Source: Achromobacter seleniivolatilans (lineage in GTDB: Bacteria > Pseudomonadota > Gammaproteobacteria > Burkholderiales > Burkholderiaceae_B). Taken from it: a stretch of DNA of 64,000 nucleotides. Where the stretch lies: the NCBI RefSeq assembly GCF_030864005.1, contig NZ_CP132976.1, positions 2,294,001 to 2,358,000 of the forward strand. The letters are read 5' to 3'. Below the pieces are notes generated by a model. That model was not told the origin of the DNA. It searched no databases and saw nothing but the letters and a program-made list of their open reading frames with translations. The position numbers and the translations under genes were made by a program. This document shows, one piece after another, positions 8,484 through 21,200 of the stretch (position 1 is its first letter; the number at the start of each line of letters is the position of its first letter).

Positions 8484-9287
8484 ATGACCGATGTGCGTGA
8501 CCCGCAGCTGGAATCGCTGCTAAACGCCGCCAGCCGCCCCCGTCCCGAACTGGACGTACTGGCAGAGGTGGCCTCGGGTTTGGGCTATGTGCGGGCAGAG
8601 CGTTTTGCCGAGCGCGTTTATGAAAGCCTGTTCTATGCGATTGCCACTGGCAAGATCGCGCCGGGCAACAAACTGCCTGCGGAACTGGAACTGGCCGCGC
8701 TGTTCGAAGTGTCGCGCCCCGTGGTCCGGCAAGCGTTGGACCGGCTGCGCGAAGACCAATTGGTGGAGTCCATCAGAGGCTCCGGCAGCTATGTGCGCGC
8801 CAAGCCTGACCTGATGGGCGGCATGCCCGCCGTGGACCCCGCCCGCCGGGTCGGCCACATTCTGGAAGGTTTGGAACTGCGCATGGTGATCGAACCCGAG
8901 TGCGCCTACCTGGCCGCTCTGCGCCGCACCAGCGATGACTTGCGTGAAATGGACCGCATGCTGACCGGCTATGAAGAGGCCGACGCGTCGGGCGCCATTG
9001 CCCACCACCATGACTACGGATTTCATCGTGCGATTGCCGCCGCCACCAGCAATCAGCGCTTCGTGCAAGTGCTGAAATCGCTGGAGTATGACGTGAGCCA
9101 CGCGGTCAACGTCATGCGCCATCTGGTTCACAGCGAACCCTGGAAGCGCACCCGCGCCGCCATTGACGAACACCGGTACATCTACCGGTTGATTCAGGAG
9201 CAAGATGCCGAAGGCGCCCGCAACGTCATGCGGGCGCACATCGAGAAAGCGAAGAGCCGCATGCTGAACAGCGGCTCGGAGCATTGA
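8484..9287 (+). CDS. FCD-domain GntR-family transcriptional regulator (FadR subfamily)
   Basis: A 267-residue regulator. A 40-residue N-terminal extension precedes the winged helix (about 40-108), with AIATGKIAPGNKLPAELELA and FEVSRPVVRQALDRL as its helix-turn-helix. The FCD effector domain (about 120-255) carries the metal-site pattern of the family: Asp and His in HHHDYGFHRAIA near 170-180 and DEHRYIYRLI near 228. Such regulators sense small carboxylates or sugar acids and bind TGTCA-like palindromes, two of which precede this gene. It likely represses the divergent aldehyde dehydrogenase and itself. It ends five bases before the stop of the convergent exoprotein gene. Confidence 0.93.
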   Translation: MTDVRDPQLESLLNAASRPRPELDVLAEVASGLGYVRAERFAERVYESLFYAIATGKIAPGNKLPAELELAALFEVSRPVVRQALDRLREDQLVESIRGSGSYVRAKPDLMGGMPAVDPARRVGHILEGLELRMVIEPECAYLAALRRTSDDLREMDRMLTGYEEADASGAIAHHHDYGFHRAIAAATSNQRFVQVLKSLEYDVSHAVNVMRHLVHSEPWKRTRAAIDEHRYIYRLIQEQDAEGARNVMRAHIEKAKSRMLNSGSEH

Positions 9288-9292
9288 TCAGG

Positions 9293-12200
9293 TCAATCCT
9301 GTTTCAACGCGCGGCGCTCCGCCTCCGTCAAGCTGGCCAACCCTTGGGCATCGAAGTTCTGGCCGTTGCCCACCAGTTGCACCAGATTGGCGGCGTCGTA
9401 GCGCACGGTCTTATCCGGCGCCTGAGCGCCGGGCGCAGGAGTGGCGGGAGACGGGCCGCCGCCTTGCAGCGGCTCGGCGCCAAAGCCCAACACCTGCACC
9501 GTGAATATCGACGCCTGGTTCTGACGCGCTTCCGCGCGTGAGCGCTGGGCAGTGTCTTGCGCCGCCGCGGCCGCCGAACTGGCGGTGGCGCTGGCATTGC
9601 TCAAGGCCGACACATTTACCGTAGCCATCGCCGGAATGCCCGTCGACTCGCCCTGCCCCTTGATGTTCTCGGCGTTGACCACCCGCAATGCCGCAATGTT
9701 GGCGTCGCCAGAAAAACGGATACCGGCCTCGCCTGCATCAATGGTACCCAGCGGCGCGATCAGGTCAATATCGCCCGCCGGCACTTCCGGAATGGGTGCA
9801 AGCGTTGCAATACCCGCACCAGTGCTGGGCGCATTCGACGACACCGTCACATTGCCCCATTGGTCATACACGCGTTTGGGCGGTGTGTAGACGATGGTGG
9901 ATTTGGAGCCCCGCCCGGCGTTGATGTCGCCTTCTGCGGACCACCCCAGCACGCTGCCGCCAAAGGTCGTCATGATGCGGCTCTGGCCCAGCAGGATGCT
10001 GCCCCGTGAGTACAGTTGAATGTCGCCCGCGCCCTGCGTGACGATGCCCGGGGTGACGTTGCCTTGCACCACCGGCGCTTCTCCTTCCGTACCGAAGACC
10101 TGCGCGCCGCCCGGCGTCAACATCTGGATATTGCCGCCGAACAAGGTATTGACGCCCGCCGACCCATATAGCGTGATGCCGCCCAGATAGACGCGCGGCT
10201 GGCCATCAGCCGTGGTCTGCGGGAACAGCGCCGAAATGGCTTCACGGCCGCGCAGATAGCTGCCAAACCGAACCCCGCCAGCCTCGTTGTATTCCCGGCC
10301 GCCTGCGCGCAATTCGGCGTAGTAGACCTGACGGGCGAAAATACCGCGCTGCTCGGGCGCCAGCGCCTGGAATGCGGCCAGCGCGTCTTCGTCGGCGCCG
10401 GTGTAGCCATGACGTGTCTGCATCCAGTTCACAAGATTCAGCTGGCTGGCCTGCTCATAGTCGGCGGCTAACACGCGTCGCGGTTTGGAACGATCCGCAT
10501 CGCGACTAGCCTGTAATTGGTCCAGAAATGCCTGCGCCCCGCCTTCGTCTCCTGCATAGCCGTGCTGCTCACGCAGCCACTGCGCCAAGGTCAGTTTTCC
10601 GCTATAGAGTTTGACGGCGCTGCCGGGCCGGTCGGCCAGCGCCGAACCGGCTGGCAACAGCTTGGCCGAATCCAGATAGCGCTGCAACAGGCCCTGGTAA
10701 TCCGGACCGGCTGCGCCCGCGCCCGCCACCATGACGATGTCTGCGCCGGGACGTGTGTCATTGACGGCAACAGCGCCCAGGCTCGCGACGCTGGCGCGGT
10801 CGTCCATGCGGATGTCGCGGCCGGCGTTGATTTCCAGCACACCCGGCCCCGCCACGTTGAAACTGCTGTAAAGAATGTCCCGGCCAGCGGACACCAGCGA
10901 TACATCGGTCAACAAGTTGTGCACGAATAGATTGCCGATCGAACTGCCGCTTAGTTCCGACGCAAGGCTCGATGGCTGACCCAACAGCGTGCCGCTGCCG
11001 ACAATATCGCGTCCGGCCATGATGCGCACCGGACCCGCACCGATGTAGGCATTTTGGCCATCCCTAAAGGTCATTTGCTCACCCACGCGCAGACCAACAA
11101 TGTCACCCGCCGCTGCGTAAAAACGCGCGCCTTGCCCGCTGCTGTTGCCCGCCGCGGTATCGTCCGCGTAAGCAAACAGGGGATAGCGCTCGCCCGTGAC
11201 CGTAAGGCGCGCGGCGCCCTGATTGTTGATGACGACAGTGTCGCCGTCCGGGCGTCCGACAAACCCCGGCTGCATCGGCGTAGCCAGCGCACCGGCGGAC
11301 GCGCTGGACATGCTCACGGGATATCCGCTGCCATACAGCGATTGCCCCGCCAAAAACGCGAGTTCGCTGCGCGCAGAAGGCGCCAGCACAATGCCGTACT
11401 GGCTCAAGCTCATCAGGCTGCCACTACTGCGCGACAAGGCAGAGCCACCGTAATAGATGCTGCCTTGCGCCGCGACCACACGCAAGATAGACGGGTACAC
11501 GAAACGGCCGTCGGTCGGCGACGCATCGCGTCCTTCCAGAATGGCATTCGGCTGGGCGTTGTTCGTTTCGGCAGACTGCGTGCTGGGCGTGACATTGCCG
11601 CCCGCGGAGAAAAGATCAATCGCGGTATGCGGCGTCCACAATGAAAACCAGCTGCTGCCCCCGCCCAGATACGGCGTGCCGTTATCCAGCGTGAACGGCT
11701 GCGAATTGCGCTGAGGCGTGCGCCCGGCATCGGCCGCGGCGCCTACCACCAGGTCGCCTCGCGTGTTCAACACCATGGCACTGTCGCCCGGCACCAGAAT
11801 AGGTCCGCCCGTCGCGCTGCCCATCGTTGCCGTGTAGACATCGAAGGAGCGGGTTTCGCGCGAGTCATTCAGCGCGCGTTCGCGGCTGAACTGAAGGTCA
11901 ATACCGCCCAAGGCGCCTGCTTGCAACTGTGTAGCGCCGCGCAGATTGACGATGGCGCCTTGCAGATCATGCACGGGCAGGCTGACCCGACCGTCAAAAT
12001 CCAGCACGTTGCGCGCCGCCAGCGTGGGATTTATGCCGCCGCCAACCCGTAGCGACAAGTCTCCGCCCCCGGTCAGGTGCAGGGCGCCGTCCGCGCCCAC
12101 CCGCCCGGTACTGCCAATCGCCAGCACCAGCGATTGGCTACGCGGATAGCGCTGCTGCGCGGACGTCGTCGAGGTATCCCCCCGTTGCTCGATGGCCCCG

Positions 12201-15200
12201 GCGTCCTGGCCGACACGCACATCCACATTCCCGCCCCCCAAGGCGCCGAACCCCGTGAAGCCCACTTGGTTCGTGGACGCGTTTGATCCCGATCCCACTG
12301 TGGCATAGGTGCCGAAGTTGATCCACCATGCAGTAGGCAGGGCGTGCTGGCCGGACAGGGTCTGGCCCGAACCCTGACGCCATAACCAGTTGCCCAGAGC
12401 GCTGCTGGACGCCTGCGTCAGATCGTTGGTAGACAGCGCGCTGTTGTATTGAGCCAGCACGTCGCCGATCAGTTTGCCGCCGGCAGACAGAATCACATTG
12501 CCGCCATGATCCGGATACCACGCCTGGTAGATGCTGTCCGCGCCACCATCCGTCATGGACTCATACATGCCGGCCCTGTCGAGCAGCACCTTGCCATCAA
12601 CACCCCTGCCACGCGGCTGGTTGTACGAGCTATCCACAGTCGTGGCCGTGCCCGCGGTGTACACGCCGTAGAGCGAATCCATGCGCAGGTCGCCCGCCGC
12701 GGCCAACTCCAGATCGCCCGTGCCTGTGCGCAGCACGCTAGTGCGCGAACCGCCCCGGGCAAGATCGTAGTCTGCGCTGGCCACCTGGCAGAACTCGGGA
12801 TATTCGGAGCACATGCTTGGCCACCCGCCTGCCGGACCTGTATTGAAATCAATCGGCAAACCCACCAGTTCCGGGGCGCCCATATCGATTGCCCCTTTTT
12901 CCGTCCAGACATAGCTGGATTGCACTTCGCAGAACTCGGGATACTCGGAGCACATGCTTGGCCACCCGGCCGCAGGCCCCGACTCGAAATCGATAGGCTG
13001 ACCCGCCAGCTCGGGCGCCCCCATTTCCGCAGCACCCGCTACCGTCCAGACGAGCTTGCCGGCGGGGGTCGCGTTCATCCCGTAATGGGTGTCGGCCAGC
13101 CGCAAGCTGCCATGGGCCGCGTTCGGATTGGTCAAACGCGGGTCCGCCGCGCCCAGGTCGGCGCCGGCCACCAGTTGCAGTGACCACGACTGGCTGCCCG
13201 CTGGCAGCATCTGCGCCAACGCCCAATTGCGTCCGTGATTGCCGTCCGCATCCGCCGGACGCAATGCAATACTTTCAGCGCCGCCCAGCTTTACATCCGT
13301 CATCGATGGAATGATCGAACCCGCTTTCAGCGCGAGCGTTCCCGCCAGTTTGACCGTGGTCACCGCCAGTTGAGGCGGCCTGGGCGCAGACGGCAACGGC
13401 ACACCCGCCGGCCACGTCATCGCCGCTATCGCAGTGTCGCTTACCAATCGAGAACCCGCGCCCAGTTTCATGCCCGCTGTCAGCGCCGTGTCCTGCGCCA
13501 GAATCGAGCCCGCGGCATGCGCAACGCTGCCATCGGCATTGAGAATATCGCCCGATAGCGCGGTGCCTGCGGCGAACGTTGTCGCCCCATTCAGCGTGGC
13601 GACGGCGGGCAGCACCGTTCCCACCTGCATCGTCATGGCCTGGATGGGCAAATCAAAGTTCAGCACCTTGCCGCGCTCGAATGCCGTACCCTCGTGCAGC
13701 GTGACGTTGCCCCCCGGCACCAGCACGTCACCGCCAAACGGCTGCACGCCTTCAACCAGCAGCCAGCCGCCATCGTCCTGCGTGGCAGGCGGTGGCGCAA
13801 AGCCATCTGTAATGCTGCCGTAGACGTTCAAGTCGCCACCGGCGCGGATCGACAAGCCGCCCGGTTCGCCCGCGCCATAGCCGGGCGTACCGGGCAAGGC
13901 GCCTGCTACATAGGAACGCACGTTGGGGTTGACGCTGGCATACCGGTATCCGGACAGGTCAATATCGCCCTGCACGACGAGATCGCCGTCTGCGGTCTTG
14001 CCGATGAGTTCCAGGCCGGGACGCAGATGGAAGGCATCGCGATATGCCGCATTGTTCAACCCCGCCAGCTTGCCATTCATGAGCGTGCCGTTACCCAGCG
14101 CGGCATTCATGAAGGCCGAACTTTCAGCGTGGCGGCGGTCCAGATATGCCTGATCGATGACTTGGTACGGGCGGCCGTTGACCGCAACGTCCGCACTGTC
14201 CGGCGCTTTGTCGTCCCGCTGCACCGCATACACGGCGATTGAGCGCGCGCCTTGAATGTCCAGCCCGCCGCGCGCGTCCACGGCAATATCGCCATGGGTG
14301 GCGGCGCTCGGCGTCAAACTGGGATCGTTGTCGGCTGCCAGGTCGGTGGGCCGCCCTTGCGCGTCGATGCGCGGCGCATACAGCGCCAATGTGCCCAAAC
14401 GGCGTCCATCGTGCTGCCCGGCGGCATTGCCGGCTACCGCAGCCGTCCCATGACGCAAGTCGATGCGCGCGCCGCTTGCCAGCGTCAGCACACCATCGCC
14501 CGAGCGCAATTCCACGATCGCGCGGTTGGGGCTTTCGATGATCTTGCCGTAGCTGTCCACGCGCAGCGCCGAAGCATGTGCGTCCAGCAACGCATTGCCG
14601 GTCAGCGTCAGCCCCTGTTTGGCCGCCAGGCGGATCGCGCCTACGCGTTCGCCGCTGGCGTCGATCACGCCAGCCACCGTCAGGCTGCCGTTGTCTACCG
14701 ACACATTGACCTCGCTCGCTTTGACCTCACTGCCGATGACCAGGCTTCCCTGCTTAAGCTGGAAGCTGCGCCCCCCGAACACCTGCCCATCATTCAAGCG
14801 CTGGTTCAGGGCCGCGAATTCCGTACTCAGCGCGCCGCCCAGGTTCTGGGCGCGGATATTCACGCTGCCTGCACGGTACGGCACCCACGTGCCGCCCGCA
14901 TCGTAATGGCCGCTGGCGCCACCAAGAATGGCGCCTTGCAGCGCTACCACGCCCGCTGCCGCGTCTAGCGCCACGGCCTCGATCGAGCCGGCCTGGTTGT
15001 GCTGCGCAGACACGTCGATGACGCCTCCCGCCGCCTGCACGATGCTGCCGTGCAAGCTGGCCAGCTTGACGTCGCCGCCCCAGCTGTATCGGGTGACGTC
15101 GTTGAACACAATCGCGCGACCAGCCAAGTCCAGGCGGGACGCGCCGGTCAACGTCAAATCCCGATCTGCCTTAAGCGTGAGTTTGCCGCTGGGCAGTACC

Positions 15201-18200
15201 ACTGTGGTGTCTACGATCACGTCCCGCCCGGCCAGGCTCAGTTCGCCTCCCATGGCGCTGGCATCAAGACCTGCCGGGGTCTGTGCGGCAGCGCCTGTAC
15301 CCGAGGTGGCGCGCAACGTGCCCCCGGCAGACATACGAGTGACAGAAGCTGCCTGGCCGGTCAGTAGCGGCGACACCAGGTTCAGATCACCGCCCGTATA
15401 GTCGTAGCCCTTGCCCGCGACATAGGCGCCTTGCTTGTGGTGCACCGCCAGGCCGCCTTCATGGTTCGCCGTGATGCGTTCGCTGGCGTTCAGGTTGACC
15501 GTGCTGAAACCCAGCGCCACGCGCTCGTGCGAAACCAGCGGCTTGACCTGCGCGCGCTTGGCATACCCGAGCGTGATGCGTTCCGCGTCGATGTTCAAGA
15601 CTCCATCGCCATCGCCCGCCCCTCCGGTGATGACCGCACCTGGAGCCTCTTCCGAACCGTTCCAGATCAAGCTGGCGGTGCGCAGCGTCACCGTATTGGC
15701 CGCCGAACCGGCGCCATAGAGTGCTGGTGTGGTCAACACCAGATCCTGCAAGCGCGACTGGCCGTTGGCGTCATACGTGTCCAGCACCACATCGCCGTAG
15801 AAGCGCATGCCATCCCGCGCAGCCAGGCTCAGTGTTTCCAACGCTGGCGCGCCCAGATCGGTGTCGCCACGCAGCAAGCGGTCCAACAGGTTCTGATTCA
15901 GCGTCAGCCCTGCCGGCAGCTTGCCTTGCGCGTCCAGGGACGCCAGGTTCTCGGCGCTGCCGGCATTGATGCCGCCCACGGCCAGCGCCAGATGGCGTGT
16001 GCCATAGCGCACCGCGTCGGTCAGTTCAAAACCACGATAGGTCGCCATGGCAATGGCGCCTTCGGAGTAAAGCCGGGTGCTGCCCGCGCAGACCGCCTCG
16101 CACACGCCGATGCGTATGCTCGCCGGCGCTTCATTGATCAGGCTTGGGTTGAACGGGTCATTGGCCAACATGTCCACCCGCCCGTTAGACACCGCCAGCA
16201 CGCCGCGTGATCCGGGCGAGAAGACATAACCGCGCGCCGAGTCCTGCGTGGCCGCGCCCTGGCCCAACGTGATGATGCTGGCGCCTTGCTCCACCGTAAT
16301 GCCGCTGACACTCCCGGCAGCAACCAGGAACACTGCAGGCGCCACCAGGGTTGCGCCGCTGCGCATGTAGATGTCTCTGGTCGCGCTATCCCTGAACGCC
16401 AAGATATTGCCGCCTTGCCCGTACAGCACCGATGCCTCGCCGCCGATGCTCAAGCCGCCCGCGGCAATCGCGTTCAGGTCCGCATCGCGCAGCGTGGCTC
16501 CTGCAAAACCTGGGGTGCGCATTGCGCCATCCGCGACGATCTCGATACTGTCGCCCTTGTAGACCCTGGACGTGCCGCGCTCACCGCCCTGCGCGCCATC
16601 GCTCTTTACGACGCCGTCAAAGCTGAACGGCCGCTCCAGAGGCGTTTTGCCAAAGACCGGCGTGTTCAGATTGATGTGCAATCGTTTGCCATCCCCGGGC
16701 AAAAGGACGGCGGGCACTCCCAGCCGCGCCGCATCCGCCAGGGCAAATGCCCCCAAGCCCATCTCGTTGTATTGCGAATACGTCCGCAGCACGTCCGCTG
16801 GCGTCAGGATGACTTGGCGGGCGAGCACATCGCGCACCCCGGTGCCTGCGGTGGACAGACGAGCACTGGCGCTGAAAGAGCCGTTGCGCATAGCCAATGC
16901 GCCAAATCTGGAATCGCCTGTCACATCGCCGTTGATTTCGACGCGGTAGGCGCCGGGCAGCAAGGCATAGGAGGATGGCATCAGCGTGTACGTGCCTGCC
17001 GGCAGGCCAGCCACGCCGGCCTGCAGAGTAATCTGCCTGCCCACTGCCGGGTCCACAGCCGCGTCGCCCACAGGCGCTTGGGGCGCCTGCGCCCCCGGCA
17101 CGATGGCGTACACGGGATTGCTGGCCAGGCCGGGCAATGTGAAGCCGCCGTCCGGCCCCATCTGCACCAGGGGATGGTAGCGTGCATCGGTCGAACCGCC
17201 CCGGCCCGACACAAACCCTGCGCCCGTCAACTGGCCGCCGCCAGAAATGTCCACGACCGCGCCCGCCGACACCTGCAACGATTCGCTCTGCAAGGTCAGG
17301 GTGCCCAGCGCCCCGTTGATAAACAAGGGTTCGATCGACTTGCCGCCGTAGGTATACGCGACGCCATCGACCGTGCCGCCGTAAGGCATGACCAACCCCG
17401 CGCCGCTGACCGAGGTCAGGCTGCCCGGGAGCAGATTTAATTGCCCGCCCGAGGTGTTGCTATTACCCAGCAACAGCGTACCCAAAGGCGCGCGCAGCAC
17501 GCCCCCCTGGTTGATGACATCGGCCTCAAGCGTCAAGCTGCCAAACGCCGAGTGCGGCATGGCAGGGTCGGCCAGACCAACGCGAGCCACGTCTATCCGG
17601 CCCGCGCGCAACATGCCTTTGGCGTTAACGGCGGGATAGATTTGCGCGGCCTTTACATCCAGCTGGTTTTTGGTTGCCAGAACGGAAACGCCTTCAATCA
17701 CGTTCGCCGCCAGGAACCGGATGTCGCCCGTGCTGTGCAAGGCGACGCGTTCAAATCCGCGGCGATCCACACCCTGGGCGTCCGTGGGCGCAGTGACGGC
17801 CTTGGACCCGCCAACACTCACGGCGTCGCGCAGATCGATCAGATTGGCCTGAACGGTAAACAGCCCTTGCGATTGCCTGGCTGACCCGGCGATCACGGGC
17901 GCGAAGGCGCCAACATAGAAGTCCGCAAGCGGACGCTTGTGCTCGGCCAGGCGCACATAGGGTGCCGTCACTGTTACCCGCGTTGCAGGGTCCGCGCCAT
18001 TGGCCAATCCGATGGTGCCCGCATACAGCGACACACTGCGGCCGGCGGCCAGCGTGACGTTGTCTCCAAACGTCAGCGTGGACGCCAGCAGACTCACGGC
18101 ATCAAAGCCGCCGTTCTGGATCATGTCTGCCGACACGCGCGCATTGCCATAGGCCAGGTCGCCGCCCGCCAGCGCCGCAATCGTGCCGGGCGCGCCTTCA

Positions 18201-21200
18201 GGCAGACGCTCGCTTGAGATGATCATTTCGCGTTGGGCGCGAACACGATCCGGCACGGTCATTCTTGTGGGGTATCTGTCGCTGTCCAGGCCGATGCTCA
18301 AGGTGCCGCCCGCCGCGCCCGCGCCTCCTGCATGCGCAATCAGATCGCCTTCCAGGTAGAGGCCGCTGCGCGTGGCCACGCTGATATGCCCGCCATCGCC
18401 TGCGACGGCAAGCGCGGGCGCGCCGCTCAAATCCAACACGGCTTGCGCGCCCGAAGCTTGCACGCGTGCGCCGCGCTCGATCAATACAAATTGGTCGGCG
18501 CCGTTGGTCAGCCCGGTAGCAGCATCAATTTCGCCCCCCACCACGATACGGCCGCCGTTCCCGGCCAAGCCATAGCGCCAGCCGCGCGCATCCACCGCGG
18601 TGACGGCGCGAGCCGATGCGTCCAGCACGGCCTGCTGGCCGACGCGGATGGACCGGTTGTGACCGGGCGTGCGCGCAAGCTCGTCCGTCGTGCCGTCCAG
18701 GCGGACCTGGGTCAACACAATGTTGCCGCCCCAGGCATTTAACTGGCCGTCCACGCTTAGTTGACCGGCGCTGCCCAACGAGATGGTCTGGCCCGGGTCC
18801 ACGGACACCACGGCGCCTTGGCCTACGTTCAACAAGGTATGGTCCAGCTTGTCCGCGAGCAGCCCAAGGGTTCCCGCCTGCATGCTCAGACTGGCGCCCC
18901 GCCGCTGGCCCATGGCGCGCGTTTTGGTCGACGGCTGATACAGCTCCGGCAACACCCGTTCCAGTACTTGCGACGTGTTGGCGCCTCCGGCGATACTGCG
19001 CGCGCCATCAATGGCTTGCAGTACCGGCATGGTGACATCAACCACGGCGCCATCCGCCATCAAAAGTTGCTGGTTGGCGGTCAGGTCGTATGAAGAAAAC
19101 CCTTTGTTGAAGAACCCGGCGTCCAGCAACAATGTGCTGGAGCCCGCGTCCGCGGGCAAGCCGCCGCCCACCTGTATGCGCGTTGTCTGCAGAGTCAGCT
19201 TGCCGCCGCCCGACACGCCCTCGCCGTGCAGTTCGCCCGCCAGCGTCAAGCCGCCGTCGTCCGGCAAGGCCCCTTCCCGCACCAGTGACACTGCGCGCAA
19301 GGTCACGTCGCCGCCTTTGCCTCCGCGAAGTTTGCCGTTGGCCTGCATGGCAGCGCCCGACGAGACATCGATTACGCTACCCGGGTCCAGTGTCACATCA
19401 TGACTTGCGCGTATCGTGACGCGCCCGCCATTCAGATATGGCAGATCCTGGGTATTGGCGGGACCCTGCAGCAGATTGCTCCACAAACCGCCTGCATCCA
19501 GCACTGCATTGCGTGTCAGCGTGACCACGCCTTTCGCTGCATCCGGATTCGCGGGGGTATCCGCCGGACCATTGGGCAAGGTCTGGTTCAACACATTCCC
19601 CAGAACAATGTTGCCGCCGCGGGCAGTCAGCCCTGCATCCACCCGCACATCGCTGCCGTATAGCGTGATGCTGCCGCCCGTGGCCACTTTCAAGGCGCTT
19701 TGGACATTGATCTCGTCCAATGCCGCGACACGGATGGCCCCCAACGACAAGCCATTCAACAAGCCCGTGTCCAGCACCAGCTTGCCATCACGGCCAGCCG
19801 GCAATACCGTCGCCAAATCCAGGTCCGATGCGATGCGTTCGGGCGTATCGGTCAGTTCCACTTTCTTTTGGAGAGCGGTCAAACGGTAGTCCAATGCCCC
19901 CGTGGCCTTGTTGAACACGGGGGTGTAGCTGCCCACGATCAGTTGACCGCGCCTGGCCACGGCGTCATGTGGCAGCTTGTAGCCGTCAACCGCCGGCTCG
20001 GCCCGGGTCTGCCGCGCGCCCTGGAACGCTACGCTGGCGATGTCGCCTTCCAGCACTGCCGAAGCCGTTGCAATCACCAGCTGCCCGGCGTCGCGGCCCA
20101 CGGTGTAGCCCTCTTCGTAGCGGCGCTTGGGAGCTAGCAACGGAGAGTAGTAATACGTGGTGGCGCTATCGCCCCAGCGTTCGTGCTTGTCTTCGTAACC
20201 TTGATAGATTCCGCTATAGCGCAAATCACCAGGGGCCTTGGATGCTTCATATAAGCGTCCGTCGGCCCCGCGCAGCCAGGTCTGGTTTAGATAGCCAGAC
20301 TGCACATCCAGCGTGCCGCCGGACAGATTGATGTTGGACCCCTTCTGCGTCACAAGCTCTTTGCCGGTGAAGCTGACGGTGCCGCCCTGCGCCATCCACT
20401 CGCCCACTGTGTGGCCCTGCGTGCCCAAATAACCGCTGACTTCCAGCAAGCCCCCAGCCGTGTACCACCGGTCGCTGTCGTAGCCATTGGTGCCCTTCGG
20501 TACCAGCACCAGCGTACGGCGATCAATCCACACATCCTTGCTGTTCAAGGCCTTGCCGTCGCGGTTGACAGGCGCATCCCGCTGTTCGTTACCCTGCACA
20601 TTGATCTGGACGTTATTGCTTTCCATCGCCAGCGTCACGCCCACCGCGCCAGACACGTCGATCAACGCGCCTTCGCGCACCAGCGTGCGCTGCGCGGCGG
20701 CAACGACGATCTGGCCGCCGGTAGCCAGCGTCAGCGTATCGCCGTGGAAGTCCACCGTGCCGCTGCTGTTCAGTTCCAGGCGTGATTGGTCGCGGAAATC
20801 CACGACGCTCACGATGTTGTCGCTACTGAGCGACACGGGCGTGCGCAAAGCGTCCCGCTGCCCGTCCAGTGCCGTGGTTTTGTCACCGGCTTCAATGACA
20901 ACCGCCGTGACCGCACCGGGCGCCAGCACAATGCTGCCCGCCGAGCCCAAGGCGTTCAAGTGCATCGTGCCGCGAGTATTGACGGTGGTGGTCGCGAGCG
21001 CCACGCCCTGCTGCCGAAGATCGCGGCCAGTCAATGTCACATCGCCTTCGCGTGCTTGGATCAGGCCAGTATTCAGCACCTGTCCAGCGTCTCCAGCCGC
21101 ATTGAATTGCGGCGTGACTTCGGTTCCGCGTGTCGTCGATGTCAGATTGCCATCGGTGCCCAAGCCTTTCTTGATGACGAAGCTGTCGCCCGCAGCCAGC

